DNA from: Croceicoccus sp. Ery15
GTDB lineage: Bacteria; Pseudomonadota; Alphaproteobacteria; Sphingomonadales; Sphingomonadaceae
Direction of reading: 5' to 3'
DNA: 64,000 nt
Assembly: GCF_020985305.1 (NCBI RefSeq)
Contig: NZ_CP087588.1
Coordinates: 2,406,501 to 2,470,500, forward strand
The translations under genes were made by a program, and so were the position numbers. Shown here in pieces: positions 53,355 to 64,000 of this stretch. The notes under the pieces were generated by a model. That model was given only the letters and a program-made list of their open reading frames with translations. It was not told the DNA's origin and searched no databases. How positions within the stretch are numbered: position 1 is the stretch's first letter; every line of letters begins with the position of its first letter.

Positions 53355-55390
53355 TTGACCAGCTTTACCGTGGTATTACCCGAACCGCTGCTGGTTTCGT
53401 CGGATGAGACGCAGGCGCTGCCCGCGACCGCACCGCCCGCGGCCTTGATCTTGCCCGCGATCAGCATGAAGCACGCGCCGCCGCCACTGGTGGAATTGCC
53501 GCCCGTCATCGACACCTCGGTATTGGGCATATGCACGACGCCGCCGAATATATTGCCCGATCCGCCGGTCCAGCTGGCCTTGCTGGTGGTGTCCGAATGG
53601 AACAGCATGGTCCCGATTTCGCCGCCCAGCACCGATTGCGCGGCGGCCAGCAGCCTGCTTTTCGCGCCGCCCGCCAGTTTCAGCGTGCCCGATGCGATAA
53701 AGCTGACGTCATAGCCTGCCATGTCATAGCCCGCGCCCCAGCTGCCATATTGCTCGCCGTTCAGGCTGGACGTCTGCGGCCAGGTAGTGCCGCCGGTGCC
53801 GTTTTCGAAATCGCCGTCGATGGTGTAGCGGCCCGGCCCGAAAAATGCCGATCCCGCGATTTTCAGATCGCCGGTGATGTAATGGTTGTTCGTCTCGCCG
53901 AACACGATGGCGCTGCCGCCCTGCGTGTCGATGTCTCCGTGGGCCGAGAATGCACCGTCGCCCATGAAAAGGCGCGCGCTCCCTTCCAGCTTGATGGCAT
54001 AGCCCTGCTTGCTGGCGCCGATGTTATATTCGCCGTCGCCCGCATTCAGTTCGCTGTTGCCGTTGATCTTGATCCCTTCGAGCACGGTCAGATCGCCGTC
54101 GCCCAGCAGCGTCTTGCCGCCGCCGCCCAGCGTGATCGATTTAAAGCTGTGATTGCCTTTGCCGGCAGAGAAATAATGCCCGCCGCCCAGCGACATGTCG
54201 CCATTGATAATGACGTCGCCGTCACCCTTTTTATTGGTGCCCTTGAAAGATACCGTGCCTGAACCGATCCACAGCACGCCATTGCCGAAGGTGACACCAT
54301 TCGATCCGCTGTCGAACCCGCCGTTGATATAGACGTCGCTGTCCCCGAAATTGACCGTCGATCCGCCGCCGATCGATACGCCCTTGGATACAGTGATGGT
54401 CGACCCTGAGGCAAAGGTCAGGCTGTTGCCGCCGCCCACCGTCAGCTTCTTGATGGTGTAATTGCCCGCCGGAACGATGAAATTGCCGCTGGTGCCCTGC
54501 CGGAAGGGCGAGGCGTTCGAACTGGGGCTCCACGAAAACGTATAGTCGCTGCCCGTCGGCGTCGTCGGATCGGCCAGCGCGGGCAGCGGGTCGGCATCGC
54601 CGATCTGCGCGATCGCTGCCAGCAGCTCGACATTATTCTCCCACGGATCGGCAAGGCCGGTCGCCACATTATGCCGGTCGTCCGGGCCGGGCAGCGCATT
54701 ATTCCACTGCGGCACGTTCAGGCTGCCCGCATAGCGCAGCGAATTGGCGACGAGCGAGCCCGAGTTGAGCGTGATGTCCCCGCTTCCCGAGATAATGTCG
54801 CTGGCAGCGATAGACGATCCCTTTTGGTCCAGATCGCCAATGGCCGCGACCGAGCAATTGGGCGCCACGATCGACGCACCGCCATTCACAACCAGCGACG
54901 CCTTGCCCGAATCGAGCGCGAGGAAGCAGGGCGTGGCATAGCTGGCCTGTGCCGAAACGATAGCCGCGCTGTCCGCAGTAACCGTATAGCTGCCCGAAAA
55001 GCCGAGCACCGAGGCAAGCGCAAAGGGCACATCGCGCGAGACGGTGACCTGTATCGAGCTTTCACCCTCGTTCGGGAAGTCGGCCAGCAATTCGGCATCG
55101 ACTGTCGCGCCCTGCAGCCCGTTGGCCATGGCGATCACATTGGCGACCGCGTCTATATCGACCGAATCGTCGCGCTGATATTCCATCGCAGTGGTCAGCG
55201 CCGCCATATCGGCGACGCGCTGGTTCATCACCCGCTGGCCGTAACCGCGGTTGAGATCGAAGGCGAGGCCGACCGCGCCGATCACGACCGGCAGGCTGAG
55301 CGCGACGATGGTGGTGACCGATGCGCTCGCATCCTCGCGAAGGCGAGCGACGAAGCGGCGGATTGTGTTGGCGGAATGCGACCAGTTCAT
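53351..55390 (-). CDS. TadG-like protein with a long glycine-rich repeat region
   Basis: This 679-residue protein starts with a TadG-type region: a basic segment, the transmembrane helix VTTIVALSLPVVIGAVGLAF, and DLNRGYGQRVMNQRVADMAA. Residues about 260-540 are a run of short, glycine- and asparagine-rich units (SLTFASGSTITVSKGVSIGG, GDSDVYINGGFDSGSNGVTF, GDGDLTVLEGIKINGNSELN) with a periodicity near 20 residues, suggesting a right-handed beta-solenoid. The start at 55438 is an alternative. It leads the second Tad-like set and lacks its own pilin, ATPase or secretin genes. Confidence 0.83.
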   Translation of the reverse strand: MNWSHSANTIRRFVARLREDASASVTTIVALSLPVVIGAVGLAFDLNRGYGQRVMNQRVADMAALTTAMEYQRDDSVDIDAVANVIAMANGLQGATVDAELLADFPNEGESSIQVTVSRDVPFALASVLGFSGSYTVTADSAAIVSAQASYATPCFLALDSGKASLVVNGGASIVAPNCSVAAIGDLDQKGSSIAASDIISGSGDITLNSGSLVANSLRYAGSLNVPQWNNALPGPDDRHNVATGLADPWENNVELLAAIAQIGDADPLPALADPTTPTGSDYTFSWSPSSNASPFRQGTSGNFIVPAGNYTIKKLTVGGGNSLTFASGSTITVSKGVSIGGGSTVNFGDSDVYINGGFDSGSNGVTFGNGVLWIGSGTVSFKGTNKKGDGDVIINGDMSLGGGHYFSAGKGNHSFKSITLGGGGKTLLGDGDLTVLEGIKINGNSELNAGDGEYNIGASKQGYAIKLEGSARLFMGDGAFSAHGDIDTQGGSAIVFGETNNHYITGDLKIAGSAFFGPGRYTIDGDFENGTGGTTWPQTSSLNGEQYGSWGAGYDMAGYDVSFIASGTLKLAGGAKSRLLAAAQSVLGGEIGTMLFHSDTTSKASWTGGSGNIFGGVVHMPNTEVSMTGGNSTSGGGACFMLIAGKIKAAGGAVAGSACVSSDETSSGSGNTTVKLVK

Positions 55391-55568
55391 AGTGGCGGGA
55401 AATACAACGGGATTATTTCCCGGATGCTTTCCGGACATGGTTAACGGATCGGAAATTCAGACAAATTTCCCGACAATTGCTGTTAATTACATGACAGAAT
55501 GAAGTTTCTGTTGAAATAATAACAGAAATTGGCGGCGAAATCCTGCTGCGGGATACTGAAGGGGCGGA

Positions 55569-56675
55569 TCACAGGACTCCTTCACCCATGTCGGGCGTGG
55601 GGCGGATCACTACGATCATATCGCCTTTTTCCACGGCCTCCGCCTCCGGCTCCCAGTAACCGATGGCGCGGCCCTGCCGATAGAGGCGCACGCCGATGCT
55701 CCCCGTGCCCAGATGGCGCAGCGGCTTGCCGATATCCTCGGGCTTCGCCTCCCGCTCGATCAGTTGCACGCGGCCCGAAACGGAGGCGAGATCGGCGAGG
55801 TAGTCGGCGACATGCATGCCGCTGGCCGATCCCGCCAGCAAAAGCCCTGTCATCCGCACCGGATTGATCACATTGGTCGCGCCCGCCTGTTTCGCCAGCA
55901 GCTCGTTGTCGGCCGCGCGGATCACCACGGTAATTGGCACCTTGGGCGCAAGATGGCGGACGGTTAGCACGATCAGGATTGAGGCATCGTCGCGCCCCGC
56001 GCTGACTAGCACGGTCGCGGCCTGATCGATCCGCACGTCACGCAGCGAATCGTCGCGCGTGGCATCCGCCTCTATCACGTTGCAGCCCAGCCGCTCGGCC
56101 AGTGCCAGACGTTCCTCGCTGGTGTCCATTACGACGATACATTCGGGATCGCAGCCGCGCGCGATCAGCTCTGCCACCGATTCCGATCCCGATACGCCGA
56201 AGCCCAGCACGACATAGTGATCGGTCAGCCTTTGCTGGATACGGGCCATGCGGAACTTCTCCCAGCTTCTCTTGATAACGAAATTATAGGCGGCGCCGAC
56301 GAAAATAAAGATGACGGCAAAGCGGATCGGAGTCACGATGATCGCCTCCACCATCCGCGCCTTGTCGGACACGGGGGCGATGTCGCCAAAACCGGTGGTG
56401 GTGATCGAGATCATTGTGAAATAGACCACGTCGAGGAAGCTGACATGGCCGTCGACATTGTCGACCAGGCCCGTGCGGTCCCACCAGTGGATCAGGACCA
56501 CCATGAAGACCAGCGCCAGCGCCGCGCCCAGCCGCAGGAACACATCGGCCCAAACGGGCACTTTTACGCGGCGGCGCAACGGGCGGTGCAGCCGCAGCCG
56601 TTCGCGGCGGCGGCGCCTTGCCTTGGCTTCGGGCAAGGCCTTTTGGAAAAGGCCGTCCTCAGCCGCCATTGGCAT
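55569..56675 (-). CDS. potassium channel family protein with NAD-binding (TrkA-N) domain
   Basis: This 368-residue protein has a basic N-terminus, two transmembrane helices flanking a pore loop with the potassium selectivity filter TTTGFGDIAP (residues 92-101), and a cytoplasmic RCK region with the Rossmann motif VVLGFGVSGSESVAELIARG, followed by a TrkA-C-like domain near the end. It resembles Kch/MthK-type ligand-gated channels. The start codon lies inside the end of surE; M at 56669 or 56711 are alternatives. Confidence 0.9.
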   Translation of the reverse strand: MPMAAEDGLFQKALPEAKARRRRRERLRLHRPLRRRVKVPVWADVFLRLGAALALVFMVVLIHWWDRTGLVDNVDGHVSFLDVVYFTMISITTTGFGDIAPVSDKARMVEAIIVTPIRFAVIFIFVGAAYNFVIKRSWEKFRMARIQQRLTDHYVVLGFGVSGSESVAELIARGCDPECIVVMDTSEERLALAERLGCNVIEADATRDDSLRDVRIDQAATVLVSAGRDDASILIVLTVRHLAPKVPITVVIRAADNELLAKQAGATNVINPVRMTGLLLAGSASGMHVADYLADLASVSGRVQLIEREAKPEDIGKPLRHLGTGSIGVRLYRQGRAIGYWEPEAEAVEKGDMIVVIRPTPDMGEGVL

Positions 56676-57434
56676 CCGCAAAGCGGCTGGCCAACCGGTC
56701 GAGCGATGCATAATGTGTCAGGTCGAGCTGAAGCGGGGTGACCGAGATATAGCCGTCCTGCACCGCTTCCAGATCGGTTTCGTGGCCGGGGGTGTGTTCG
56801 ATCGATTCCAGCCCGAACCAGAAATAGGGAAAACCGCGCGGATCGGTGCTTTCGACCAGCGTGCCGCGACCGTAGTCGTGGAAGCCCTGACGCACGGTGC
56901 GGATGCCGCGCACATCGTCTGCCGCGATGGCGGGAAAGTTGATGTTGATCAGCGTGCGTTCGGAAAATTCCATGTCGAGCAGCGGGCGCAACACCTTTGC
57001 CCCCCAATGCTGCGCGGCAGAGAAGGACACGTTCTCGCCCGCAGCTTCGTGGCTGTAAACCTGGCTGAGCGCGATCGAGCGTACGCCTGCCAGCGCACCC
57101 TCCAGCGCGGCGGAAACGGTGCCGGAATAGGTGATGTCATCGGCCAGATTCGCCCCGCGATTGACGCCGGACAGGATCAGGTCGGGTTTTTCCGGCATCA
57201 CCTTGCGCAGGCCCATGGTCACCGCATCGGTCGGCGTGCCGGTAACCGAAAAGTGCTTTTCGCCATGCTTCCTCAACCGCACGGGACGGGTGAGGGTAAG
57301 CGAATGGCCCGCGCCCGACATTTCCTCTGACGGGGCGCAGATCCAGATATCGTCGGAAAGTTCGCGGGCGATCGCCTCCAGCACGTCGAGGCCGGGGGCG
57401 TGGATGCCGTCGTCATTGGTCAGCAGGATACGCA

Positions 57435-57435
<1 letters not shown>
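56659..57435 (-). CDS. surE: 5'/3'-nucleotidase SurE
   Basis: This 258-residue metal-dependent phosphatase removes phosphate from nucleoside monophosphates. Its signature MRILLTNDDGIHAPGL contains the metal-binding D8 and D9; SGVNRGANLADDITYSGTVS is also conserved. Its start overlaps the serS stop by one base (TAATG), and its end overlaps the channel gene, so serS, surE and the channel are translated in series. Confidence 0.95.
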
Positions 57436-60071
<2,636 letters not shown>

Positions 60072-60917
60072 CTAGTGAAGGGGCCCCGATTCCCCGACCG
60101 GAGGTGCATCGCCTAGTGCAGCTGTATCTCTGGCAGGACGGGCGCCCCCGACCGGCGGGTCGCGGGTGGCTGAGGCTTGCGCCAGCATGGTCTCGCCCTT
60201 TTCATCGAAGACATATTCATACAGCCCGCTCGATGCCTGTCTTATGTCGTTGAACATCGTCGTGATCCAGAACAGCATGGCGAAGCTGGCGGCGTAGAAG
60301 GCGGGCTTTCCCAGCGGCTTTTCGAACAGTGTCGATAGCGCGCGCAAGGGTTCGGGTATCAGCCGAGCGACAATCCAGACGCTGGCAATGCCGATCAATG
60401 CGCCCATGACGATATCGCTGGGGTAGTGATAGCCGATATAGATGCGCGGCAAGCAGATGACGAAGGCTGCCCATGCCAGCGCAAAAAGGCCCCACGGCCG
60501 TGACTGGCGCGCAATGCCAAATGCTATCGCAAACGCCACGGCAGCGTGATCGCTGGGAAACGAGCTCCAGCCGTGCAGAACATTCGGATCGCTGCCGGTT
60601 GGCAGGATGATGTCCAGCCCGGGTGTGTGGATGGGGCGGGGAATTTGCGGCATGATGTTCTGGCAGAGGCGGCTGAAGACCAGCGCGACGAACATCCCGA
60701 TCAATGCGCAGGCCAGCCCGTTCCGGTATCTGCTCTGTTTGCCTGCCGATGTTTGCCGGAACCACAGCCAGACAATGCACATGATCAGCGGCAATGTTTT
60801 GAAAGAATTCAACAATGCGAACTTGCTGATCGCAAGGTCGAGAAAGATCGATTGTCCTGCCAGACCATTGATCGCGTGAAGCAGAAGTATATCAAGTTCG
60901 CGTATAGACATCTGCAC
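60072..60917 (-). CDS. PAP2 family phosphatase
   Basis: This 281-residue protein has about five or six transmembrane helices and the PAP2 motifs: SSFPSDHAAVAFAIAFG (motif 2) and YIGYHYPSDIVMGALIGIAS (motif 3). Such enzymes dephosphorylate lipid phosphates such as undecaprenyl pyrophosphate or phosphatidate. The last 80 residues form a non-membrane tail not usual in the family. It converges on ald, nine bases away. MSIREL at 60911 is an alternative start. Confidence 0.9.
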   Translation of the reverse strand: MQMSIRELDILLLHAINGLAGQSIFLDLAISKFALLNSFKTLPLIMCIVWLWFRQTSAGKQSRYRNGLACALIGMFVALVFSRLCQNIMPQIPRPIHTPGLDIILPTGSDPNVLHGWSSFPSDHAAVAFAIAFGIARQSRPWGLFALAWAAFVICLPRIYIGYHYPSDIVMGALIGIASVWIVARLIPEPLRALSTLFEKPLGKPAFYAASFAMLFWITTMFNDIRQASSGLYEYVFDEKGETMLAQASATRDPPVGGARPARDTAALGDAPPVGESGPLH

Positions 60918-61144
60918 GCCCCCTTCGGCGCGATCCGTGCGCCGTTAAGGCCTTCAGCTATACGCAAACAAGAAAGCTGCTGACTGTGTCTGATGGCCCT
61001 GAATGTTACAGAATTATTAAACATCAGGCATTGCAGGGATGGGCGATGACCCAAACACCCGAGGGAATACCGTCCCGAAATGGAACAGTATCTGTTGCGA
61101 ATCAGCGGCTGTGCTTTGGTAGCGGGGTTCTGAGATCACGCCGT

Positions 61145-62482
61145 TCAGTTCAGCCCTGCCTCATGCGCGGCGCGGGAAAGATCCTCTCGAAAATCTGGAT
61201 GGGCAATGCTGATAAGCGCCTTTGCGCGCTGCGCTGCCGATTTGCCCTTCAATTCGACCCAGCCATATTCGGTCACGACAATATGTGTATCGGTGCGGGG
61301 CGTGGTGGTCGGCCCGTCCAGCCGTGCGGTAATGCGCGATATCGATCCTTTGGCAGCAGTCGAATGGCAAGCAATGATCGAACGGCCACCGCGTGAAGCA
61401 TAGGCGCCGCGCACGAAATCCAGTTGCCCGCCCGTGCCGCTGAATTGCCGTCCACGCATGAATTCGGAATTGCACGCGCCGCCCAGATCGACCTGCAGGG
61501 TGGCATTGACCGAGACCACATTGTCGTTTCGCGCAATAATGGCCGGATCGTTGGTATAGTCGACGCCATGGGCCTCTACCGCGGGGTTGTCGGAGAGGAA
61601 ATCGTATAGAGGTTGGTCCCCCAGCGCGAAGGAGTAAATGCTGCGCCCAGCATGCGTTTGCTTGGCCGAATTGTCGACAACACCGCTGCGGACGAGGCCT
61701 GCCAGCCCCGGTGTCATCATTTCGGTATGGATGCCAAGCCGGCGATGACCCGCCAATCCCTCGCACACCGCATCGGGAAGGGCGCCGATCCCCATCTGTA
61801 GGCAATCGCCGTCGTCGACCAACCCGGCGATGATGGCGCCAATCTTGTCGTCGGTGGCGGTTCGTGGTGCAGGCGGCACCACCGGCATTGCACTGTCATT
61901 TTCGACCAGCACGTCAATATCCGACAGGGGGATCAGGCAGTCGCCCCTGACATAGGGCATGTTGGGATTCACCTCGACCACGATCCTTATTCCGGCCTTG
62001 CGCGCGACACGAATCGAATAATCCGCACTGGTGCCAAGGCTGAAATTGCCATCCGCATCCATGGTCGAAACCGTAGCGATCAGCGTGTCCACGCCCACAT
62101 GTTCGATCATCGACCGCGGAACCTGGCTGAAATTGCAGGGCATGACATCGACCGCGGGCATGGCCGACGATTGCAATACCCGGTCGAGCGCGCGTTCCAC
62201 TCCGCCGTGAAAATAGCTCATCGGGACGAACTGGGCACGCAAGTCGAAGTCGAAGATCGTCTGACCTGCGATCCCCGTGCATAGAAGATAGTAAAACCGC
62301 ACGTCGCAGATGACATCGCTGCCGCCAGCCCTTGCGCGATTTGCCAGTGCGTTCAGAATTGCGGGCGGCTGACCACAACCTATCGGCATGGCAATCCGGG
62401 CGCCCGATGCGATCCGCGCTGCTGCGTCGTCGGCGCAGACCCGCTTTTGCGAATACAGCTGTTGCAATGCGGCCTTCGACAT
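61145..62482 (-). CDS. acetyl-CoA hydrolase/transferase family protein
   Basis: This 445-residue protein belongs to the class I CoA-transferase family that includes 4-hydroxybutyrate CoA-transferase and acetyl-CoA hydrolase. Conserved parts are GDCLQMGIGALPDAVCEGLA, VSVNATLQVDLGGACNSEFM with the probable catalytic glutamate, and SGTGGQLDFVRGAYASRGGR. GGAGA just before the ATG at 62482 supports this start over 62518. Its substrate cannot be told from sequence, and no pathway partner is adjacent. Confidence 0.87.
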   Translation of the reverse strand: MSKAALQQLYSQKRVCADDAAARIASGARIAMPIGCGQPPAILNALANRARAGGSDVICDVRFYYLLCTGIAGQTIFDFDLRAQFVPMSYFHGGVERALDRVLQSSAMPAVDVMPCNFSQVPRSMIEHVGVDTLIATVSTMDADGNFSLGTSADYSIRVARKAGIRIVVEVNPNMPYVRGDCLIPLSDIDVLVENDSAMPVVPPAPRTATDDKIGAIIAGLVDDGDCLQMGIGALPDAVCEGLAGHRRLGIHTEMMTPGLAGLVRSGVVDNSAKQTHAGRSIYSFALGDQPLYDFLSDNPAVEAHGVDYTNDPAIIARNDNVVSVNATLQVDLGGACNSEFMRGRQFSGTGGQLDFVRGAYASRGGRSIIACHSTAAKGSISRITARLDGPTTTPRTDTHIVVTEYGWVELKGKSAAQRAKALISIAHPDFREDLSRAAHEAGLN

Positions 62483-62755
62483 ATGCTCTCCGTTCCGGTG
62501 CCCCTTATGATCGGACATCCCAGGTCCGAAGCAGACGGTCTGCCCGTGGACCTGTCAAACCTGTGTAATTACGATCACCGCACAATGGTCATTTTCAAGC
62601 TCTTTGGGACGATTTGCGGACAGGGGCCAAGAGGGACGCAAGGAATAGATCATTTTCACATCGATTTTCCGTCTGAGGCCATTGACACGAATCAGACCGC
62701 GCCCTAGTTGCGCGCTCCTACCTGCGAAGCGGCACACTGGCCGTATCGCAAAAGT

Positions 62756-62842
62756 GCCCAGATGGCGGAATTGGTAGACGCACCGTCTTCAGGTGGCGGC
62801 GCTCGCAAGGGCGTGGAGGTTCGAGTCCTCTTCTGGGCACCA
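62756..62842 (+). tRNA. tRNA-Leu (CAG anticodon)
   Basis: An 87-base class II tRNA with acceptor stem GCCCAGA (62756-62762) and TCTGGGC (62832-62838), anticodon stem CCGTC/GGCGG around the loop TTCAGGT, anticodon CAG at 62790-62792, a long variable arm, T-arm GGTTCGAGTCC and an encoded CCA end (62840-62842). An integrase gene starts 178 bases downstream, so its 3' end is a probable attachment site. Confidence 0.96.
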
Positions 62843-62877
62843 TTTGTTCTCATCAGAACGTTCCAAAACATTGCAGA

Positions 62878-62897
62878 AATGGCGGAATTCTGCCATT
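62878..62897. repeat. near-perfect palindrome downstream of tRNA-Leu
   Basis: AATGGCGGAATTCTGCCATT is a 20-base palindrome apart from one G/T pair. Its first half (ATGGCGGAATT, 62879-62889) repeats 11 bases of the tRNA-Leu acceptor/D-arm region (62762-62772). It lies in the presumed attL segment and may be an integrase or excisionase site, or a short duplication. Confidence 0.6.
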
Positions 62898-62956
62898 CTT
62901 GACCTCTAGCGCAGAAAGCGAGGTCTTGTTTTGTTCCCCTTTGTTCCAACGTCTCT

Positions 62957-63017
62957 GGGGGCCTCGGCTGGGGGCTCCAGGTCAAAAGCCCCCAAATCGC
63001 ACGAAAGTGAGGCCCCC
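62957..63017 (+). promoter_or_regulatory. nested hairpins covering the integrase ribosome site
   Basis: GGGGGCCTC (62957-62965) can pair with GAGGCCCCC (63009-63017), and inside it GGGGGCT (62970-62976) can pair with AGCCCCC (62987-62993). The only ribosome site candidate for the integrase, GAGG at 63009-63012, is in the outer stem, seven bases before the ATG at 63020. This would hide the ribosome site in the mRNA. Confidence 0.55.
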
Positions 63018-63019
63018 AA

Positions 63020-64000
63020 ATGAGCCTCAATGTGCAGGAAATCAAAGGCTTCCGGGCTGCCGACAAGTCTTACAAGAAATACGACTCGCGTGGGCTGCTG
63101 CTTCTGGTGAAGCCCAACGGCTCCAAGCTCTGGTATTTCAAGTACCGCTTTGATGGGAAGGAAAAGAAGCTGCCTATCGGCGCATTTCCAGAGGTAAGCT
63201 TGTCGCAAGCGCGCCAGCTTCGCGACCGAGCTCGGCTCAAGGTTTCCGATGGCATCGATCCGATGCTGGAGCGCAAGCGCAAGAAGGCCAGGATCAAGCT
63301 AGGTGCGGAAAACACCTTCGAGGTCATCGCCAACAAGTACATCGATGAGAAGATGGTACCGGAAGGTCGGGCGGAGGCCACGCTGTGCAAGGCGCGCTGG
63401 TTCCTCGAACTGCTCAAGCCCGCAATCGGCAATATGCCAATCAACGACGTCGATCCGCAGTTGATGCTGGCGGCGCTCAAGAAACTCGAAGCGAAAGGCA
63501 ATCTCGAAACCGCGAAGAAATGCCGATCCTTCGCAAGTCGGGTGTTCCGGTATGGGGCCGCGCTTGGTCAGTGCCAAATCGATCCGACATCGATCTTGCA
63601 GAGCGCTCTGGTCACGCCCAGGGCGCGGCACTACGCGGCGATCCTTGAGCCTGAGAAGTTGGGCGGGCTACTTCGCGCCATCGATGATTTCGAATGCTAC
63701 CCGGCAACGAAATTCGCATTGAAGATTGCACCCCATGTTTTTGTGCGACCAGGTGAGCTTCGCCATGGCGAGTGGAACGAGATCGATTGGGACAAGGCCA
63801 CCTGGACAATTCCGGAAGGCAAAATGAAGGCGCGTCGGACCCATGTGGTGCCGCTATCATGCCAGGTGCTGGAACTGCTTCAAGACCTAAAATCGATCAC
63901 CGGCGGCAAGGGCTACATTTTCCCAGCGTTCCATACGCGCCAGCGTCCAATGAGCGAGAATACGATCAATGCGGCATTTCGACGTATGGGGTTCACCAAG
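63020..64000 (+). CDS. tyrosine recombinase / integrase, incomplete at window end
   Basis: This partial gene (at least 327 codons, no stop in the window) encodes a tyrosine-type integrase of the P4-like group. The N-terminal arm-binding domain (DUF4102-type) covers about residues 1-90 (YDSRGLLLLVKPNGSKLWYF, KKLPIGAFPEVSLSQARQLR). A core-binding domain follows, and the catalytic domain begins near residue 205, with the first catalytic arginine in FVRPGELRHGEW. The HxxR and tyrosine parts lie beyond the window. It directly follows tRNA-Leu, so it marks the left end of a genomic island or prophage. Codon use is less GC-biased than in core genes. Confidence 0.92.
   Translation, partial: MSLNVQEIKGFRAADKSYKKYDSRGLLLLVKPNGSKLWYFKYRFDGKEKKLPIGAFPEVSLSQARQLRDRARLKVSDGIDPMLERKRKKARIKLGAENTFEVIANKYIDEKMVPEGRAEATLCKARWFLELLKPAIGNMPINDVDPQLMLAALKKLEAKGNLETAKKCRSFASRVFRYGAALGQCQIDPTSILQSALVTPRARHYAAILEPEKLGGLLRAIDDFECYPATKFALKIAPHVFVRPGELRHGEWNEIDWDKATWTIPEGKMKARRTHVVPLSCQVLELLQDLKSITGGKGYIFPAFHTRQRPMSENTINAAFRRMGFTK

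Overview
The window is GC-rich bacterial chromosome. The gene content points to Alphaproteobacteria, order Sphingomonadales, probably Erythrobacteraceae: a giant NAD-glutamate dehydrogenase, an NDUFA12-type complex I accessory protein, DUF2155 and DUF192 proteins beside RecX, a Flp/Tad pilus locus of cpaA-F type, and many lipoproteins. This taxonomic call is an inference from gene content, not from a marker-gene alignment.

Layout. (1) 171-9601: a Crp/Fnr regulator, the phenylalanine/tyrosine catabolic operon phhA-hpd-hmgA (minus strand), a divergent Lrp/AsnC regulator, and the NAD-GDH gene. (2) 10290-21785: a complete Flp/Tad pilus locus with the Flp pilin behind its own terminator, then cpaB, cpaC, a small lipoprotein, three TadE/TadG-type minor pilin genes, cpaE, cpaF, tadB, tadC, a tetratricopeptide-like lipoprotein and a CpaA prepilin peptidase; a TonB-like gene follows. 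(3) 22782-28393: a compact mannose module made of a two-domain glycosyltransferase, a GH130-type phosphorylase, GDP-mannose pyrophosphorylase and mannose-6-phosphate isomerase. (4) 28455-37475: membrane and stress genes (DUF2721, a PHA-system protein, XpaC, TelA, an entericidin-like lipoprotein, GH15, DUF389, MAPEG) and a fatty acyl-AMP ligase. (5) 37788-40613: recX, DUF192, NDUFA12, DUF2155 and aat. (6) 40723-46520: tRNA-Trp, an AGCS transporter, secE-nusG, a CinA-type protein, an unknown exported protein, and rplK-rplA on the opposite strand. (7) 46678-52388: rimO, small membrane/envelope genes and an arylsulfatase. (8) 52435-55390: a second TadG-TadE-TadE set whose TadG-like protein carries a long glycine-rich repeat region resembling a beta-solenoid. 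(9) 55569-62482: a potassium channel, surE, serS, alanine dehydrogenase, a PAP2 phosphatase and a CoA-transferase. (10) 62756-64000: tRNA-Leu(CAG) followed by a tyrosine recombinase that runs off the window, the left edge of a probable integrative element.

Functionally, amino-acid turnover is prominent (phenylalanine/tyrosine, glutamate, alanine, an alanine/glycine symporter). The surface is shaped by two Tad-type secretion/pilin gene sets and a mannose-based glycan module. Many genes overlap by 1-4 bases (ATGA or TAATG junctions), which indicates tight operons. Most of the window is ordinary chromosome. The less ordinary items are the mannoside module, the repeat-containing second TadG, the split secE-nusG / rplK-rplA cluster, several unexplained direct or inverted repeats in intergenic DNA, and the element at tRNA-Leu.
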